The notes below the pieces were generated by a model. It was given only the letters and a program-made list of their open reading frames with translations. It searched no databases and was not told where the DNA came from. 64,000 nucleotides of DNA from Kribbella pratensis (lineage in GTDB: Bacteria > Actinomycetota > Actinomycetes > Propionibacteriales > Kribbellaceae): the NCBI RefSeq assembly GCF_004365355.1, contig NZ_SODP01000001.1, positions 632,191-696,190 of the forward strand. Reading direction: 5' to 3'. The position numbers were made by a program, and so were the translations under genes. Below are positions 16,329 through 25,058 of this stretch, in pieces (position 1 is the first letter of the stretch; every line of letters starts with the position of its first letter).

Positions 16329-17762
16329 ATGCCGCTGCAGAGAGTTCACTTCGCCGAGGATGTTCCGGAGGTGTTCCGGGCGTCGTTGCAGGACATCCGT
16401 CGGGAGCAGGAGGTCCCGGCCGGCTTCCCGCCCGAGGTGACTGCCGCGGCCGTGGCAGCGGCGGCGAACGTGCGGCTGCCGAAGCTCGACCGGACCGACA
16501 TCGAGTTCGTCACGATCGATCCGCCGGACTCGATGGACCTCGACCAGGCGCTGCACATCGAGCGCACCGGCGATGGGTACACCGTGCACTACGCGATCGC
16601 CGATGTCGCCGCGTTCGTCCAGGCCGGCGACCCGATCGACGTCGAGGCCCGCAAGCGCGGCGAGACACTCTACGCACCCGACAAGCGCACGCCGCTGCAC
16701 CCGCCGGAGCTGTCCGAGGGGGAAGCATCGTTACTGCCCGACCAGATCCGACCCGCTCTGCTCTACACGATCACGGTCGACGCTCGTGGTGAAGGCACCG
16801 GTGTCGTGTGCGAGCGTGCCCTGGTGAAGTCGCGGGCCAAGCTCAACTACGCCGGCGTGCAGAAGGACCTCGATGCGGGTACGGCGTCCGAGTCGTTGCA
16901 GCTGCTCCGCGAGATCGGGAAGCTCCGGGAGGAACGCGAACTGGAGCGCGGCGGCGTCAATCTGCCGATCCCGGACCAGGAAGTCGTCACCTCCAACCAC
17001 GGTTGGGGTCTGGAGTTCCGCGCTCCGCTGCCGGTCGAGGGCTGGAACGCGCAGATCTCGCTGCTGACCGGCATGGCCGCCGCGCAGCTGATGATGAAGG
17101 GCAAGATCGGCATCCTGCGCACGCTGCCCGAATCGCACGACGACCTCCGGCGCAAGCTCGGCAACACTGCCAAGGCGCTGGGACTCGTGTGGCCGGACGA
17201 GACGACGTACGCCGAATTCATCCACGGACTCGACCCGAAGGTCCCGGCGCACGCGGCGATGCTCGCGGCCTGCACCGTGCTGTTCCGCGGCGCCGGGTAC
17301 GTGGCGTTCGCGGGGAGCGTGCCGGCGTCACCGCAACACGCCGCGATGAAAGCGGAGTACGCGCACGTCACCGCGCCGCTGCGGCGGCTGGTGGACCGGT
17401 GGACGGGCGAGATCTGCGTCGCGCTCTCGGCGGGTACGGAGGTGCCGGCCTGGGTGCGCGAGTCGATGGACGAGATCCCGAAGCTGATGGACGACGCGGA
17501 CCGGCGGGCGCACGCGTACGAGCGGTCGATCGTCAGCATGGTCGAGGCGGGGCTGGTCGCGGATCAGGTCGGATCCGAGTTCGACGGCGTGATCACCGAG
17601 GTCGACGAGCGGGAGAACAACCGCGGCATCGTCGCGCTGTCGGCGGTGGCGATCGAGGGTCGCGTGACCGGTACTGCGTTGCCGCTCGGCAAGCAGGTCC
17701 GCGTGAAGCTGATCGAGGCCGACATCGCCAAGCGCACGGTTGCCTTCGAGCTAGTCGGCTAG
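16329..17762 (+). CDS. RNB-domain exoribonuclease (RNase II/R family)
   Basis: 477 aa, expected to degrade RNA 3' to 5' in the cytoplasm. The RNB catalytic motif is present as DPPDSMDLDQAL, with the clustered Asp residues that bind magnesium, followed by YAIADVAAFV, HPPELSEGEASL and later LRRLVDRWTGE. It is shorter than E. coli RNase II/R and lacks cold-shock-type domains at the N-terminus; the last 60 residues resemble a small beta-barrel and may bind RNA. Short RNB proteins of this type are common in actinobacteria. The stop region overlaps the convergent TetR gene by 12 bp. Confidence 0.88.
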   Translation: MPLQRVHFAEDVPEVFRASLQDIRREQEVPAGFPPEVTAAAVAAAANVRLPKLDRTDIEFVTIDPPDSMDLDQALHIERTGDGYTVHYAIADVAAFVQAGDPIDVEARKRGETLYAPDKRTPLHPPELSEGEASLLPDQIRPALLYTITVDARGEGTGVVCERALVKSRAKLNYAGVQKDLDAGTASESLQLLREIGKLREERELERGGVNLPIPDQEVVTSNHGWGLEFRAPLPVEGWNAQISLLTGMAAAQLMMKGKIGILRTLPESHDDLRRKLGNTAKALGLVWPDETTYAEFIHGLDPKVPAHAAMLAACTVLFRGAGYVAFAGSVPASPQHAAMKAEYAHVTAPLRRLVDRWTGEICVALSAGTEVPAWVRESMDEIPKLMDDADRRAHAYERSIVSMVEAGLVADQVGSEFDGVITEVDERENNRGIVALSAVAIEGRVTGTALPLGKQVRVKLIEADIAKRTVAFELVG

Positions 17763-18335
17763 GTAGTCCTCCAGAGCGGCGGTCGTCCGCTCCAGGTCGC
17801 CGGTCGCAAGCAGGTCGATCAACGCGCCACGAAGCATCGCGAGTACGCCGGTGCGCCGGGCCGCCGAGTCGCCGGCGTCCGGATCCGGTTGCGTTGCCTT
17901 GAGCAACTCGAGCCAGTCCTCGACCGTCGAGCGTGCGAAGTCCGCCCACGGCCCCTCGGGCGCGACCAGCGACCGCCCGTACGCCTCGACCCAGAACGTC
18001 ATCAACGGCCGCCGCTCGGGCGCAGCCATCCAGGTCCACAGTTCCCGTGCGACCACGTCCAGCCCCGGTGGTACGTCGTGCTGCTGCTGGATCCGGCCGA
18101 GCAGCGCCAGCTCGTCGGCGCGGGCCCGGGCGAGAAGGGCCCGGATCAGCCCGTCCTTGCTGTCGAACAGGAACAGCAGCACGCGCGGGCTCGACCCGAT
18201 CGCCGTCGCCAGCGGACGCAGCGACAGGTCGGCCAGCCCGTGTGTCAGCGAGTAGGCGTACGCACGCTCGAGCAGTTCCTGCTGGCGAGCCGAAGGACCA
18301 TCTTTCGAATTCAACACTGTCTTTGTGGTCGGCAC
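17751..18335 (-). CDS. TetR-family transcriptional regulator
   Basis: 194 aa. The N-terminal helix-turn-helix is visible (RQQELLERAYAYSLTHGLAD, then LSLRPLATAIGSSPRVLLFLF), followed by an all-alpha ligand-binding domain. The GTG at 18335 is chosen because AGGAG lies 11 bases upstream; the frame is open beyond it without a good signal. It is divergent from a GNAT gene, and the 51-bp gap holds an inverted repeat that probably serves as the operator for both. Ligand and targets are unknown. Confidence 0.82.
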   Translation of the reverse strand: MPTTKTVLNSKDGPSARQQELLERAYAYSLTHGLADLSLRPLATAIGSSPRVLLFLFDSKDGLIRALLARARADELALLGRIQQQHDVPPGLDVVARELWTWMAAPERRPLMTFWVEAYGRSLVAPEGPWADFARSTVEDWLELLKATQPDPDAGDSAARRTGVLAMLRGALIDLLATGDLERTTAALEDYLAD

Positions 18336-18349
18336 GGGGCTAGTATCTC

Positions 18350-18373
18350 CTACTGAAACAGTCGTGTCAGTAG
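18350..18373. promoter_or_regulatory. Putative TetR operator between divergent genes
   Basis: CTACTGA (18350-18356) and TCAGTAG (18367-18373) form a perfect inverted repeat, with a nested ACTGAAACAGT palindrome. The site lies upstream of both the TetR gene and the GNAT gene. Confidence 0.6.
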
Positions 18374-18386
18374 ATCGGGTAGACGA

Positions 18387-18863
18387 ATGATCAGGAAGCT
18401 GGGGAAGCCGGGCGATCTCGGCTGGGTGGTGCAGGCGCACGCGGAGATTTACGCGGCGGAGTACGGCTGGAGTGCGCAGTACGAAGTGCTGATCGCGCAG
18501 ATCGTGTCGGCGTACGCGTCCGATCACGACGACGAGCGCGAGGCGGCGTGGATCGCGGAGGTGGACGGGAAGCGGGCCGGGAGCATCTTCTGCGTCCGCG
18601 GGCCGGACGAGACGACGGCGCAGCTGCGGCTCCTGCTGGTGACGCCCGAGGCGCGTGGGCTGAAACTCGGCGCGGCGTTGGTCGATACCTGCTTGGAGTT
18701 TGCGCGTGGCGCCGGCTACAAGCGGATGGTGTTGTGGACGAACGATCCGTTGGTCGCCGCGCGTCACATCTACCTGTCACGCGGTTTCCGGCTCACGGCC
18801 ACCGAGCCGCACGAGATGTGGGGCGACGCGCTGGTTGGCCAGACCTACGAGTTGGACCTCTAG
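18387..18863 (+). CDS. GNAT-family N-acetyltransferase
   Basis: 158 aa acetyltransferase. The acetyl-CoA-binding motif A reads LLVTPEARGLKLGAALVD, and the C-terminal segment YKRMVLWTNDPLVAARHIYLSRGF is typical of the family. Substrate unknown. The ATG at 18387 is the first start after the operator. It is divergent from and probably repressed by the TetR protein; its 3' end overlaps the convergent hydrolase gene by 4 bp. Confidence 0.88.
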   Translation: MIRKLGKPGDLGWVVQAHAEIYAAEYGWSAQYEVLIAQIVSAYASDHDDEREAAWIAEVDGKRAGSIFCVRGPDETTAQLRLLLVTPEARGLKLGAALVDTCLEFARGAGYKRMVLWTNDPLVAARHIYLSRGFRLTATEPHEMWGDALVGQTYELDL

Positions 18864-20005
18864 GTCCTGCAGGCGGGAGCGCCCGCCGACTCGGTCTTGT
18901 ATATCGCGTGCGACAGGAAGGTGTTGAGGTACCCGTTCGTGACGGTGAGGGCGTGGCGCGGGCCGACGGTGCCGAGCGGCAGGAACTTCCTGAGCGGGTA
19001 GGCCAGGTAGTAGACGCCGTAGTCGGTGAAGTTGAAGTGCCGGCTGCCGGGGATCGTTGCGCACCAGGACGTGTCGTTGCTTGCCTTGAGCAATGACAGC
19101 GCGCGGTTGCGGTCCGCGTCGTTCTTGGCGTCCGGACCGCACACGCTGGTGATGCACGAGTCGTCCGCGCCGAGCAGCATGATCGGCGCCTTGACCCCCT
19201 TCGTCACCACGTCACCGAACTGGCTGCCGTCCAGGTCGACCGCGGCCGCACAGCGTTGGTCCTGCCGGCATGCTTCGAGCGATGCCGCTCCGCCGAACGA
19301 GTGACCGACGTACGACGGCCCGACGGCGGTGTCGACGGAACCCGGGAGCTGCTTCGCGACCATGCCGGCGGCGAAGCGGGCGTCGGCCGACCAGACGGTG
19401 ACGAGGTGATCGCCGACCTGTTGCGAGCCTTCGCTGCTGTCGCCGAGGTTGGGCGGGTTCGCTTCCGGTTTGCTCTCGACGGGCTGCCCGCCGAGCACGG
19501 TGAGGTTGGCGCTGTACGTCGGTGTGACGCCCGCGACGAGGTACCCGTGGCTGGCGAGATCCTCCGCGATGGCGGCGTACATCGGAGCCGACAGGCCCAT
19601 GCCCGGCATCAGCACGACGACCGGGAAGCGGCCGGGTGCGACGGCGACCCGGTCGAGGGCTCGGTCCTGGAGGGTGTCGAACGGTCCCTGGAAGATCGAG
19701 ATCGGTGACTTGAGGTGCAGGCCGTTCCATTCGTCCGGGGCGTACTGGACGCGGCGGCCGGTGGTCTCCTTCGCGACCGGGTACCAGAGCCAGACGGCGA
19801 GCTTGCGCGGTCCGTTCGTGTACGGGTCGCGGCGTGGCGTATCGGTCCACTCGAACGTCCGCCGGCCGACCTGGTAGGTCCCGGTCGGCTCCGGCAGCGA
19901 TACCGGTTCGGACCGCTGGACGAGCACCCAACCGACGTACCCGGCGCCACCGAGCAGGACGATCAGCAGAAGGATCACGATCCCGGTCCGCACCCGTCTC
20001 CGCAT
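18860..20005 (-). CDS. Membrane-anchored alpha/beta hydrolase (PAF-acetylhydrolase-like)
   Basis: 381 aa. Residues about 7-29 form one hydrophobic segment (VILLLIVLLGGAGYVGWVLV) that acts as signal anchor, placing the catalytic domain outside the membrane. The nucleophile elbow is GHSFGGAAS, an acidic DLDGSQFG/LLGADDS region follows, and the His is likely in GSRHFNFTDY. The layout resembles platelet-activating-factor acetylhydrolase/lipase-like proteins. The substrate is not known; esters are likely. The strong hairpin at its 5' side belongs to the next minus-strand gene upstream. Confidence 0.82.
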   Translation of the reverse strand: MRRRVRTGIVILLLIVLLGGAGYVGWVLVQRSEPVSLPEPTGTYQVGRRTFEWTDTPRRDPYTNGPRKLAVWLWYPVAKETTGRRVQYAPDEWNGLHLKSPISIFQGPFDTLQDRALDRVAVAPGRFPVVVLMPGMGLSAPMYAAIAEDLASHGYLVAGVTPTYSANLTVLGGQPVESKPEANPPNLGDSSEGSQQVGDHLVTVWSADARFAAGMVAKQLPGSVDTAVGPSYVGHSFGGAASLEACRQDQRCAAAVDLDGSQFGDVVTKGVKAPIMLLGADDSCITSVCGPDAKNDADRNRALSLLKASNDTSWCATIPGSRHFNFTDYGVYYLAYPLRKFLPLGTVGPRHALTVTNGYLNTFLSHAIYKTESAGAPACRT

Positions 20006-20037
20006 AGCTCCAGTTTCTCATCGCTCTCGGGTCCAAA

Positions 20038-20083
20038 CGGACTCCGACCCACGCGCGCCGCAGCACGCGTGGGTCGGAGTCCG
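20038..20083. terminator. Perfect 18-bp hairpin terminator after the subtilase gene
   Basis: Arms 20038-20055 (cggactccgacccacgcg) and 20066-20083 (cgcgtgggtcggagtccg) are perfect complements with a 10-base loop, about 20 bases past the stop of the minus-strand subtilase gene. Confidence 0.8.
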
Positions 20084-20086
20084 GAT

Positions 20087-20115
20087 TGTTCAGCTAACGA
20101 ACTGTTCAGCTAACG
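20087..20115. repeat. 13-bp direct repeat across the subtilase stop codon
   Basis: tgttcagctaacg occurs at 20087-20099 and again at 20103-20115; the second copy contains the stop codon of the subtilase gene and the last residues. It looks like a small duplication at the gene end. Confidence 0.7.
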
Positions 20116-23100
20116 GATTGGACGATCACATCCCCTGAACCGATGAGGACGTTCGCGTCCGTCCGGACCTCCACGTTGCCGTAGAGAACCCGCCCGGCAG
20201 CAGGCACCCCGGTCGGCGTCACTGTCGCCGGTGCCGTCCATTGCGCACCCGGGGCTCGCAGCGCGTTGGCGTCCGACACCGCGATCGCGCCGTACGACGG
20301 ATTGGCGAGCACATCGCGATAGTTGTACGTCGTCGACCCCGACGGCACCGCGTAGCCGTCGACGAGGATGACCCAGATGCCCACCGCCGGGTTGTTCACC
20401 GTGAGCGACTCCACGGCCGTACTGCCCGCACTCTGCGCTGTCAGCACGCAGCTTCCCGTCGAGCAGTTGTACGCGAACAGATCGAGGTCGGCGTTGAGAT
20501 CACTCGCGCCGCCGATCGCGGCCTTGAGCGAGGTCGTCCCCGGCGTCACGTTCACCTGGAACTGTTGCTGTGCGCCGTCCGCGATCGTCGGGGTGGCCAG
20601 CTTGGCGCTACCCAGTGCCGTCCCGACAGCCCGACCGGTGAAGGCCCCCTGAAGGTTCGTCATCGTGTACGAGCGGTTGATCGGCTGTCCCAGAGTGCCG
20701 CTGGCGATGACGTCGGGGTTCGGCGACACCGATACTCCGAGCAGCGACGCCGTCAGCGTGTACGGCGTGTTCAGCAGATCCGACGTACGCCGGGCCTCGA
20801 CGGTGATCTCCCAGACGCCGGGCAGCGGGTTGCTGACCGTACGGCTGAGCGGGTTCGAACACGTCCCGCCGGAGACCGGTGGGCTGTAGCAGTACAGGCT
20901 GTTGGTCTCGGCGTCCTCGCTGGGAAGGCCGTACGGGCTGAAGCGCAGGAATCGCGCCTGGCCGGTGCCGGCCGTCGCGTCCGGACCGGTCAGGTCCACC
21001 TTCAGCGCGGTGACGCCGGTCGGCACCCGGAAGAAGTAGCTCGTGGTCTGGTTGCGACCGATCTTCCCGCTGACCGTCTTCGACGGGGTCGCTGTCGACA
21101 GTTCGTTCGGCACCACGATCGTGTTCAGCGTCTCGAACTCGATCCCCGGTGAACTGGTGTCGTCGAACTGCAGCAGAGCGGAGTGTGCGCCGACGGACTT
21201 GGCCTTGACCAGGACCGGCAGCGATACGTCCGTGTTCAGCGGCAGCATGACGTTGCCGGCCGTGACGAAGGTGCCGTCGCCGCTGAGCCACGACAGCTTG
21301 TACTTCACCGTGCCGGCCGGGCCGGAGGTACGCCGCAACGTGTAGGTGCGGGTGTACTGCGTACCGAGGACGACGCCCTCACGGTCGTTGATGCCGATAC
21401 CGGCCCCAGGTGTCGCGAGGAAGCCGGACAGCGCCGTACTGACCGGAACCTTCGCGGTGATGGTGTCGGTCCGCGGGAGCTTCTTCAGCAAGTTCCACGC
21501 GACGCCGACGTTGGCCAGGCCGTTGCCCTGCTCGTAGGCGCTGTAGTCGGTCAGGAAGCGTGCCGACGAGAACAGCGACTTGCGCAGTTGTGCCGGCGTG
21601 ACCGTGAGGCCGTTCGCCTTGGCGGCGCTGAGCAGGAGTGCGCCCGCGCCGGCCATCTGCGGCGACGCCATCGACGTACCTTGGAACATGCCGTAGCCCG
21701 GTGGCAGCGTGTACGTGCCGACGACCGGTTGCCCTGGTTGCCAGGTCGGGACGGCCGATATCGCCGAGCCGGGTGCGACGATCTCCGGCTTGAGCGCGCC
21801 GTCCTCGGCCGGGCCGCGGGACGAGAACGGGTGCAGGTTCTCGGCCGGTCCGGTCCTCGAGCCGTAGTTGGCCAGCCAGGTCGCGCTGGTGATGTACGAA
21901 CCGACGCTCACGACGTTCGTCGCCACGGCGGGGTCGCCGATGGTGTTCATACCCGGGCCGCTGTTACCGGCCGAGAAGAACATCTGGACGCCGTACGTGT
22001 CGATCAGCGAGTTGTACAGCTGGGCGCGGGCGTTGTTGCCGTCGTTCAGCGCCGGCAGGCCGCCGATCGACATGTTGATCGCGTTCACGTGCGCCTGGGT
22101 GACCGCGTAGATCATGCCCTCGAGCAGCGCGTGGTTCGTGCAGCCCGCGATGAACAGGCAGACCCGGACCGAGACGAGCTTCGCGCCCGGTGCGGCGCCG
22201 CTCATCGAGCCGCCGAGGAGCTTGTTGCCCGCCACGATGCCCGCGACGTGCGAACCGTGCGCACCGGAGACGATCCCGATGTTCACCACGTTGTCCGCCG
22301 GGTCGGTCTGCACGACGAACGGCATCGACTCGCTGATCGGCGTGGCCGGGTTGTCCGTGCCGAAGTGACCGACGTCGTAGTTGACCTTGTAGTCGGTCAT
22401 CGGCTGGTCGTCGGCGAACGTGCCGTTCTGGTTCGTGTCCACCCAGACCCTGCTGGTGGCCTTGTTCCAGGCGACGCCGAACGTTCCGCTCGAACCGGCC
22501 GGGTTGCCGTCGCGGTTGACGTCGTTGCCGAGCTCGCCACCCAGGCGCGGGTCGCGTTCGTTGAAGGTGCCGGTCTGGATACTGCCCTCGCCGGGAAGGC
22601 CGACCGTGCTGCCGTCGACCGTGGTGTTCATCTGGATCCAGGTCGGGTCGTTGTCGGCGTTCGTGTTGCCGACGAACGTCGGGTCGGTATAGGTGACCCA
22701 GTCGACGATCTTGCGCTCGCCGGTCGACGTCGTGTTCAGCGCCGGGTGCCCGAGGTCGACACCGGTGTCGAGGATGCCGACGGTGACGCCGCGGCCGTCC
22801 CAGGTCGGGTTCTGGTTGACGAACTGCGCCGAGCCGATGTCAGCCGTCGGCATGTACGGGTTGACCCGCGGAGTCGTTGCCCTCGGCGGCGACTGCGGGA
22901 TCGGATCCACGGTGCCCTCGGGCCGCGGGTCCTCGAGCGGGATCACGTCGTCGACGTCCGCCGCCTTGACGCCCAGGACGTTCGCGACGTCCTCGGCCTT
23001 GTCGATATTGATCTTGACCCGCAGGTAACCGATCGAGTCGGTCCGCTTCTCGACGGTCCCGCCGAGCTTCGCGACCTGCTTGGCGACCTCGTTGCTCTGG

Positions 23101-23297
23101 CCCTTGTCGGCGGCGACCAGCAGGGTGACCGTCTTCTGGCCCTTGGATCGTGCCTTCTGCAACAACACCTTGTCGCTGTAGCCGAGATCCTTCTTCGGCC
23201 TCGGCGGATCGGCCGCGGCCGGCGTTACCCCGACCAGCGCCCCGACAAGGACCGCCGAAAGAGCGAGAACCCCGAATTTCCTGGTTCTAGACAGCAT
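20106..23297 (-). CDS. Secreted subtilisin-like serine protease (S8)
   Basis: 1063 aa from the ATG at 23297, which follows GGGGAGGGG. Residues 1-31 are a Sec signal peptide ending near AAA-D. An inhibitor-like propeptide follows (about 55-125: KTVTLLVAADKG ... LRVKINIDKAEDVANVL). Catalytic residues: Asp177 in GILDTGVDLG, His350 in GSHVAG, Ser542 in GTSMASP. The gap of 173 residues between Asp and His is larger than in subtilisin and marks an inserted segment. About 500 residues follow the protease domain, mainly beta-rich regions probably for substrate or cell-wall contact. Likely role: extracellular protein breakdown. Confidence 0.93.
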   Translation of the reverse strand: MLSRTRKFGVLALSAVLVGALVGVTPAAADPPRPKKDLGYSDKVLLQKARSKGQKTVTLLVAADKGQSNEVAKQVAKLGGTVEKRTDSIGYLRVKINIDKAEDVANVLGVKAADVDDVIPLEDPRPEGTVDPIPQSPPRATTPRVNPYMPTADIGSAQFVNQNPTWDGRGVTVGILDTGVDLGHPALNTTSTGERKIVDWVTYTDPTFVGNTNADNDPTWIQMNTTVDGSTVGLPGEGSIQTGTFNERDPRLGGELGNDVNRDGNPAGSSGTFGVAWNKATSRVWVDTNQNGTFADDQPMTDYKVNYDVGHFGTDNPATPISESMPFVVQTDPADNVVNIGIVSGAHGSHVAGIVAGNKLLGGSMSGAAPGAKLVSVRVCLFIAGCTNHALLEGMIYAVTQAHVNAINMSIGGLPALNDGNNARAQLYNSLIDTYGVQMFFSAGNSGPGMNTIGDPAVATNVVSVGSYITSATWLANYGSRTGPAENLHPFSSRGPAEDGALKPEIVAPGSAISAVPTWQPGQPVVGTYTLPPGYGMFQGTSMASPQMAGAGALLLSAAKANGLTVTPAQLRKSLFSSARFLTDYSAYEQGNGLANVGVAWNLLKKLPRTDTITAKVPVSTALSGFLATPGAGIGINDREGVVLGTQYTRTYTLRRTSGPAGTVKYKLSWLSGDGTFVTAGNVMLPLNTDVSLPVLVKAKSVGAHSALLQFDDTSSPGIEFETLNTIVVPNELSTATPSKTVSGKIGRNQTTSYFFRVPTGVTALKVDLTGPDATAGTGQARFLRFSPYGLPSEDAETNSLYCYSPPVSGGTCSNPLSRTVSNPLPGVWEITVEARRTSDLLNTPYTLTASLLGVSVSPNPDVIASGTLGQPINRSYTMTNLQGAFTGRAVGTALGSAKLATPTIADGAQQQFQVNVTPGTTSLKAAIGGASDLNADLDLFAYNCSTGSCVLTAQSAGSTAVESLTVNNPAVGIWVILVDGYAVPSGSTTYNYRDVLANPSYGAIAVSDANALRAPGAQWTAPATVTPTGVPAAGRVLYGNVEVRTDANVLIGSGDVIVQSVS

Positions 23298-23485
23298 TGT
23301 CCGAATCCCCTCCCCATGACCCCGTACGCATGACTCGCTACAGCTCGTGGACCCCTGAAGCACGGTCGCACCAAATCCCGTTCATCGCCAGACCTCAACG
23401 CCACTCAAATTTGCGGGTCAGCGGGTGTCGAATTCGCGCCGACGGCTCCGACGTCGCCGGTGAAACTCATCGCGAGGAGGCTGGA

Positions 23486-24217
23486 ATGAACTTGCCCGAG
23501 GTCGTGTCCCGGGAGGACTGGCTGGCCGCACGGGTCGCGCTGCTGGCCGAGGAGAAGGCGTTCACGAAGCAGCGGGATGCGCTCAACACGCGGCGCCGCG
23601 AGCTGCCGATGGTGCTCGTCGACAAGCCGTACGCGTTCACCGGTGACGGCGGGCCGGCCGGTCTGCTGGAGCTGTTCGAAGGGCGGGACCAGCTGGTCGT
23701 GTACCACATCATGTACCAGCCCGAGTGGGACGCGGCGTGCCCGAACTGCACCGGGTTCGTCGACGACATCGGCTCCCAGCGGGGGCTGCAGGACGCGAAC
23801 ACGACGTTCGCGCTGGTGTCGCGGGCGCCGTACGAGAAGCTGGCGGCGTACAAGGCCGATCGCGGGTGGGAGTATCCGTGGTACTCGTCGTACGGGAGCG
23901 ACTTCAACTACGACTACCATGTGACGCTCGACGAGTCGGTGATGCCGTTCTCGTACAACTACCGCTCGAAGGCCGACTGGGACCTGCGCCCCGAGGCCGA
24001 CTTCATCCAGACGGACCAGCCCTTCGACCTCCACGGCCTGAGCTGCTTCCTCCGGGTGGGCGAGCAGGTCTACCACACCTACTCGACCTATGGCCGCGGC
24101 CCGGACGCCATGACTTTCACCGTCACCGCCCTCGACATGACAGCCCTGGGCCGTCAGGAGCCCTGGGAGAAACCAGCCGGCCGATCCGTCGACGCTGCGG
24201 ACGACCACTGCCACTGA
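23486..24217 (+). CDS. DUF899 family thioredoxin-like protein
   Basis: 243 aa. The family fold is thioredoxin-like; the visible motif is WDAACPNCTGFVDDIG with a CPNC pair (residues about 88-91), and VSREDWLAARVALLAEEKAF at the N-terminus is characteristic. The biochemical role is unknown; a redox function is plausible from the Cys pair. The ATG at 23486 follows GAGGAGG. No partner gene is near: it sits between the divergent subtilase gene and RNase P RNA. Confidence 0.85.
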   Translation: MNLPEVVSREDWLAARVALLAEEKAFTKQRDALNTRRRELPMVLVDKPYAFTGDGGPAGLLELFEGRDQLVVYHIMYQPEWDAACPNCTGFVDDIGSQRGLQDANTTFALVSRAPYEKLAAYKADRGWEYPWYSSYGSDFNYDYHVTLDESVMPFSYNYRSKADWDLRPEADFIQTDQPFDLHGLSCFLRVGEQVYHTYSTYGRGPDAMTFTVTALDMTALGRQEPWEKPAGRSVDAADDHCH

Positions 24218-24238
24218 CAACTGCGCTCGGGGTTTGGG

Positions 24239-24640
24239 GGAACGGGTCGGTCTGTAAGCCGGATTCTGTGGTGGCGATCATCCATCTACGGTGACCGTTG
24301 CCGGGCACCTCCAGCGGCCTACCCGCGAGCTCGGGCGGGCCGCCCTCGAACGCTCGCGCGGACGCCGGTTGCCCGGCGCCCTTCTTGGCCTTGCTCCACG
24401 TGGGGTTTACCTAGCCTCCGCAGTCACCTGCGGAGCTGGTGGTCTCTTACACCACCGTTTCACCCTCACCCGCACTCCCATGAACCACGGGGTTCATCGG
24501 AGCCGCTGGCGGTCTGTTCTCTGTGGCACTGTCCCGCGGGTTACCCCGGGTGGGCGTTACCCACCACGCTGCCCTGTGGAGTCCGGACTTTCCTCGGCGT
24601 CCCGTTAAGGACGACGCGATCGCCCGACCGACCCGTTCCG
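24239..24640 (-). ncRNA. rnpB: RNase P RNA (bacterial class A)
   Basis: About 400 nt on the minus strand. The conserved 5' block gaggaaagtccggactcc is present, followed by gggtaacgcccacccgggg, the core acagagaacagaccgcc, gggtgagggtgaaacggtgg, and the 3' end ccggcttacagaccgaccc. The ends pair as helix P1 (gggtcggtc / gaccgaccc). It is the catalytic RNA that removes the 5' leader of tRNA precursors. Exact ends are estimated from P1. Confidence 0.95.
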
Positions 24641-24645
24641 TCACC

Positions 24646-25014
24646 TCAGGATACGGCCTCCGCGGACACCTCGGGCCACAGGCCGTCGGCGCCCCGCTCG
24701 TACGGGCGTACGTCGACCACCGCGTCCAGGTTCAACGGCCCGTAGATGTGCGGGAAGCTCATCCCGGTCCCGTCCAGGTCCTCGTCGCACAGTGCGGACA
24801 CCAGCCGGCCGGTGTCGATCACCAGGAGGCACAGCGGCTGCTCCACGTCGTCGTACGCGAAGTTGGCCACCATCGCGACCTGTTCGGGCCGGGACGCGTG
24901 GATGAACGTGGCGCCGTCGTCGAGGCTCTTGCCGCGGGTCGACCACCGGTAGCACCCGGCCTCGCGCGCAGCCTCCCACTGGTCCACGAACGCGATATGC
25001 AGAATCGTCGCCAT
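24646..25014 (-). CDS. DUF952 family protein
   Basis: 122 aa. Features of the family are visible: ILHIAFVDQWEAAREAG at the N-terminus, FIHASRPEQV, and LVIDTGRL with FPHIYGPLNLDAV near the C-terminus. The function is unknown; these are small cytoplasmic proteins. The start ATG is at 25014. RNase P RNA begins six bases past its stop on the same strand, so the two may be read from one promoter. Confidence 0.85.
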   Translation of the reverse strand: MATILHIAFVDQWEAAREAGCYRWSTRGKSLDDGATFIHASRPEQVAMVANFAYDDVEQPLCLLVIDTGRLVSALCDEDLDGTGMSFPHIYGPLNLDAVVDVRPYERGADGLWPEVSAEAVS

Positions 25015-25058
25015 AAACCCAACGCTAGCGCTCGCTACGGTGGATTAGGGTGCTCGAC

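Noticed and set aside
21183..23333. Open plus-strand frame of about 700 codons opposite the subtilase gene
   Set aside because: No domain, Arg/Val/Asp-rich composition; the minus strand has the full catalytic triad of a protease.
24300..24640. Small ORFs on both strands across the RNase P region
   Set aside because: The sequence matches conserved RNase P RNA segments; the ORFs are incidental.
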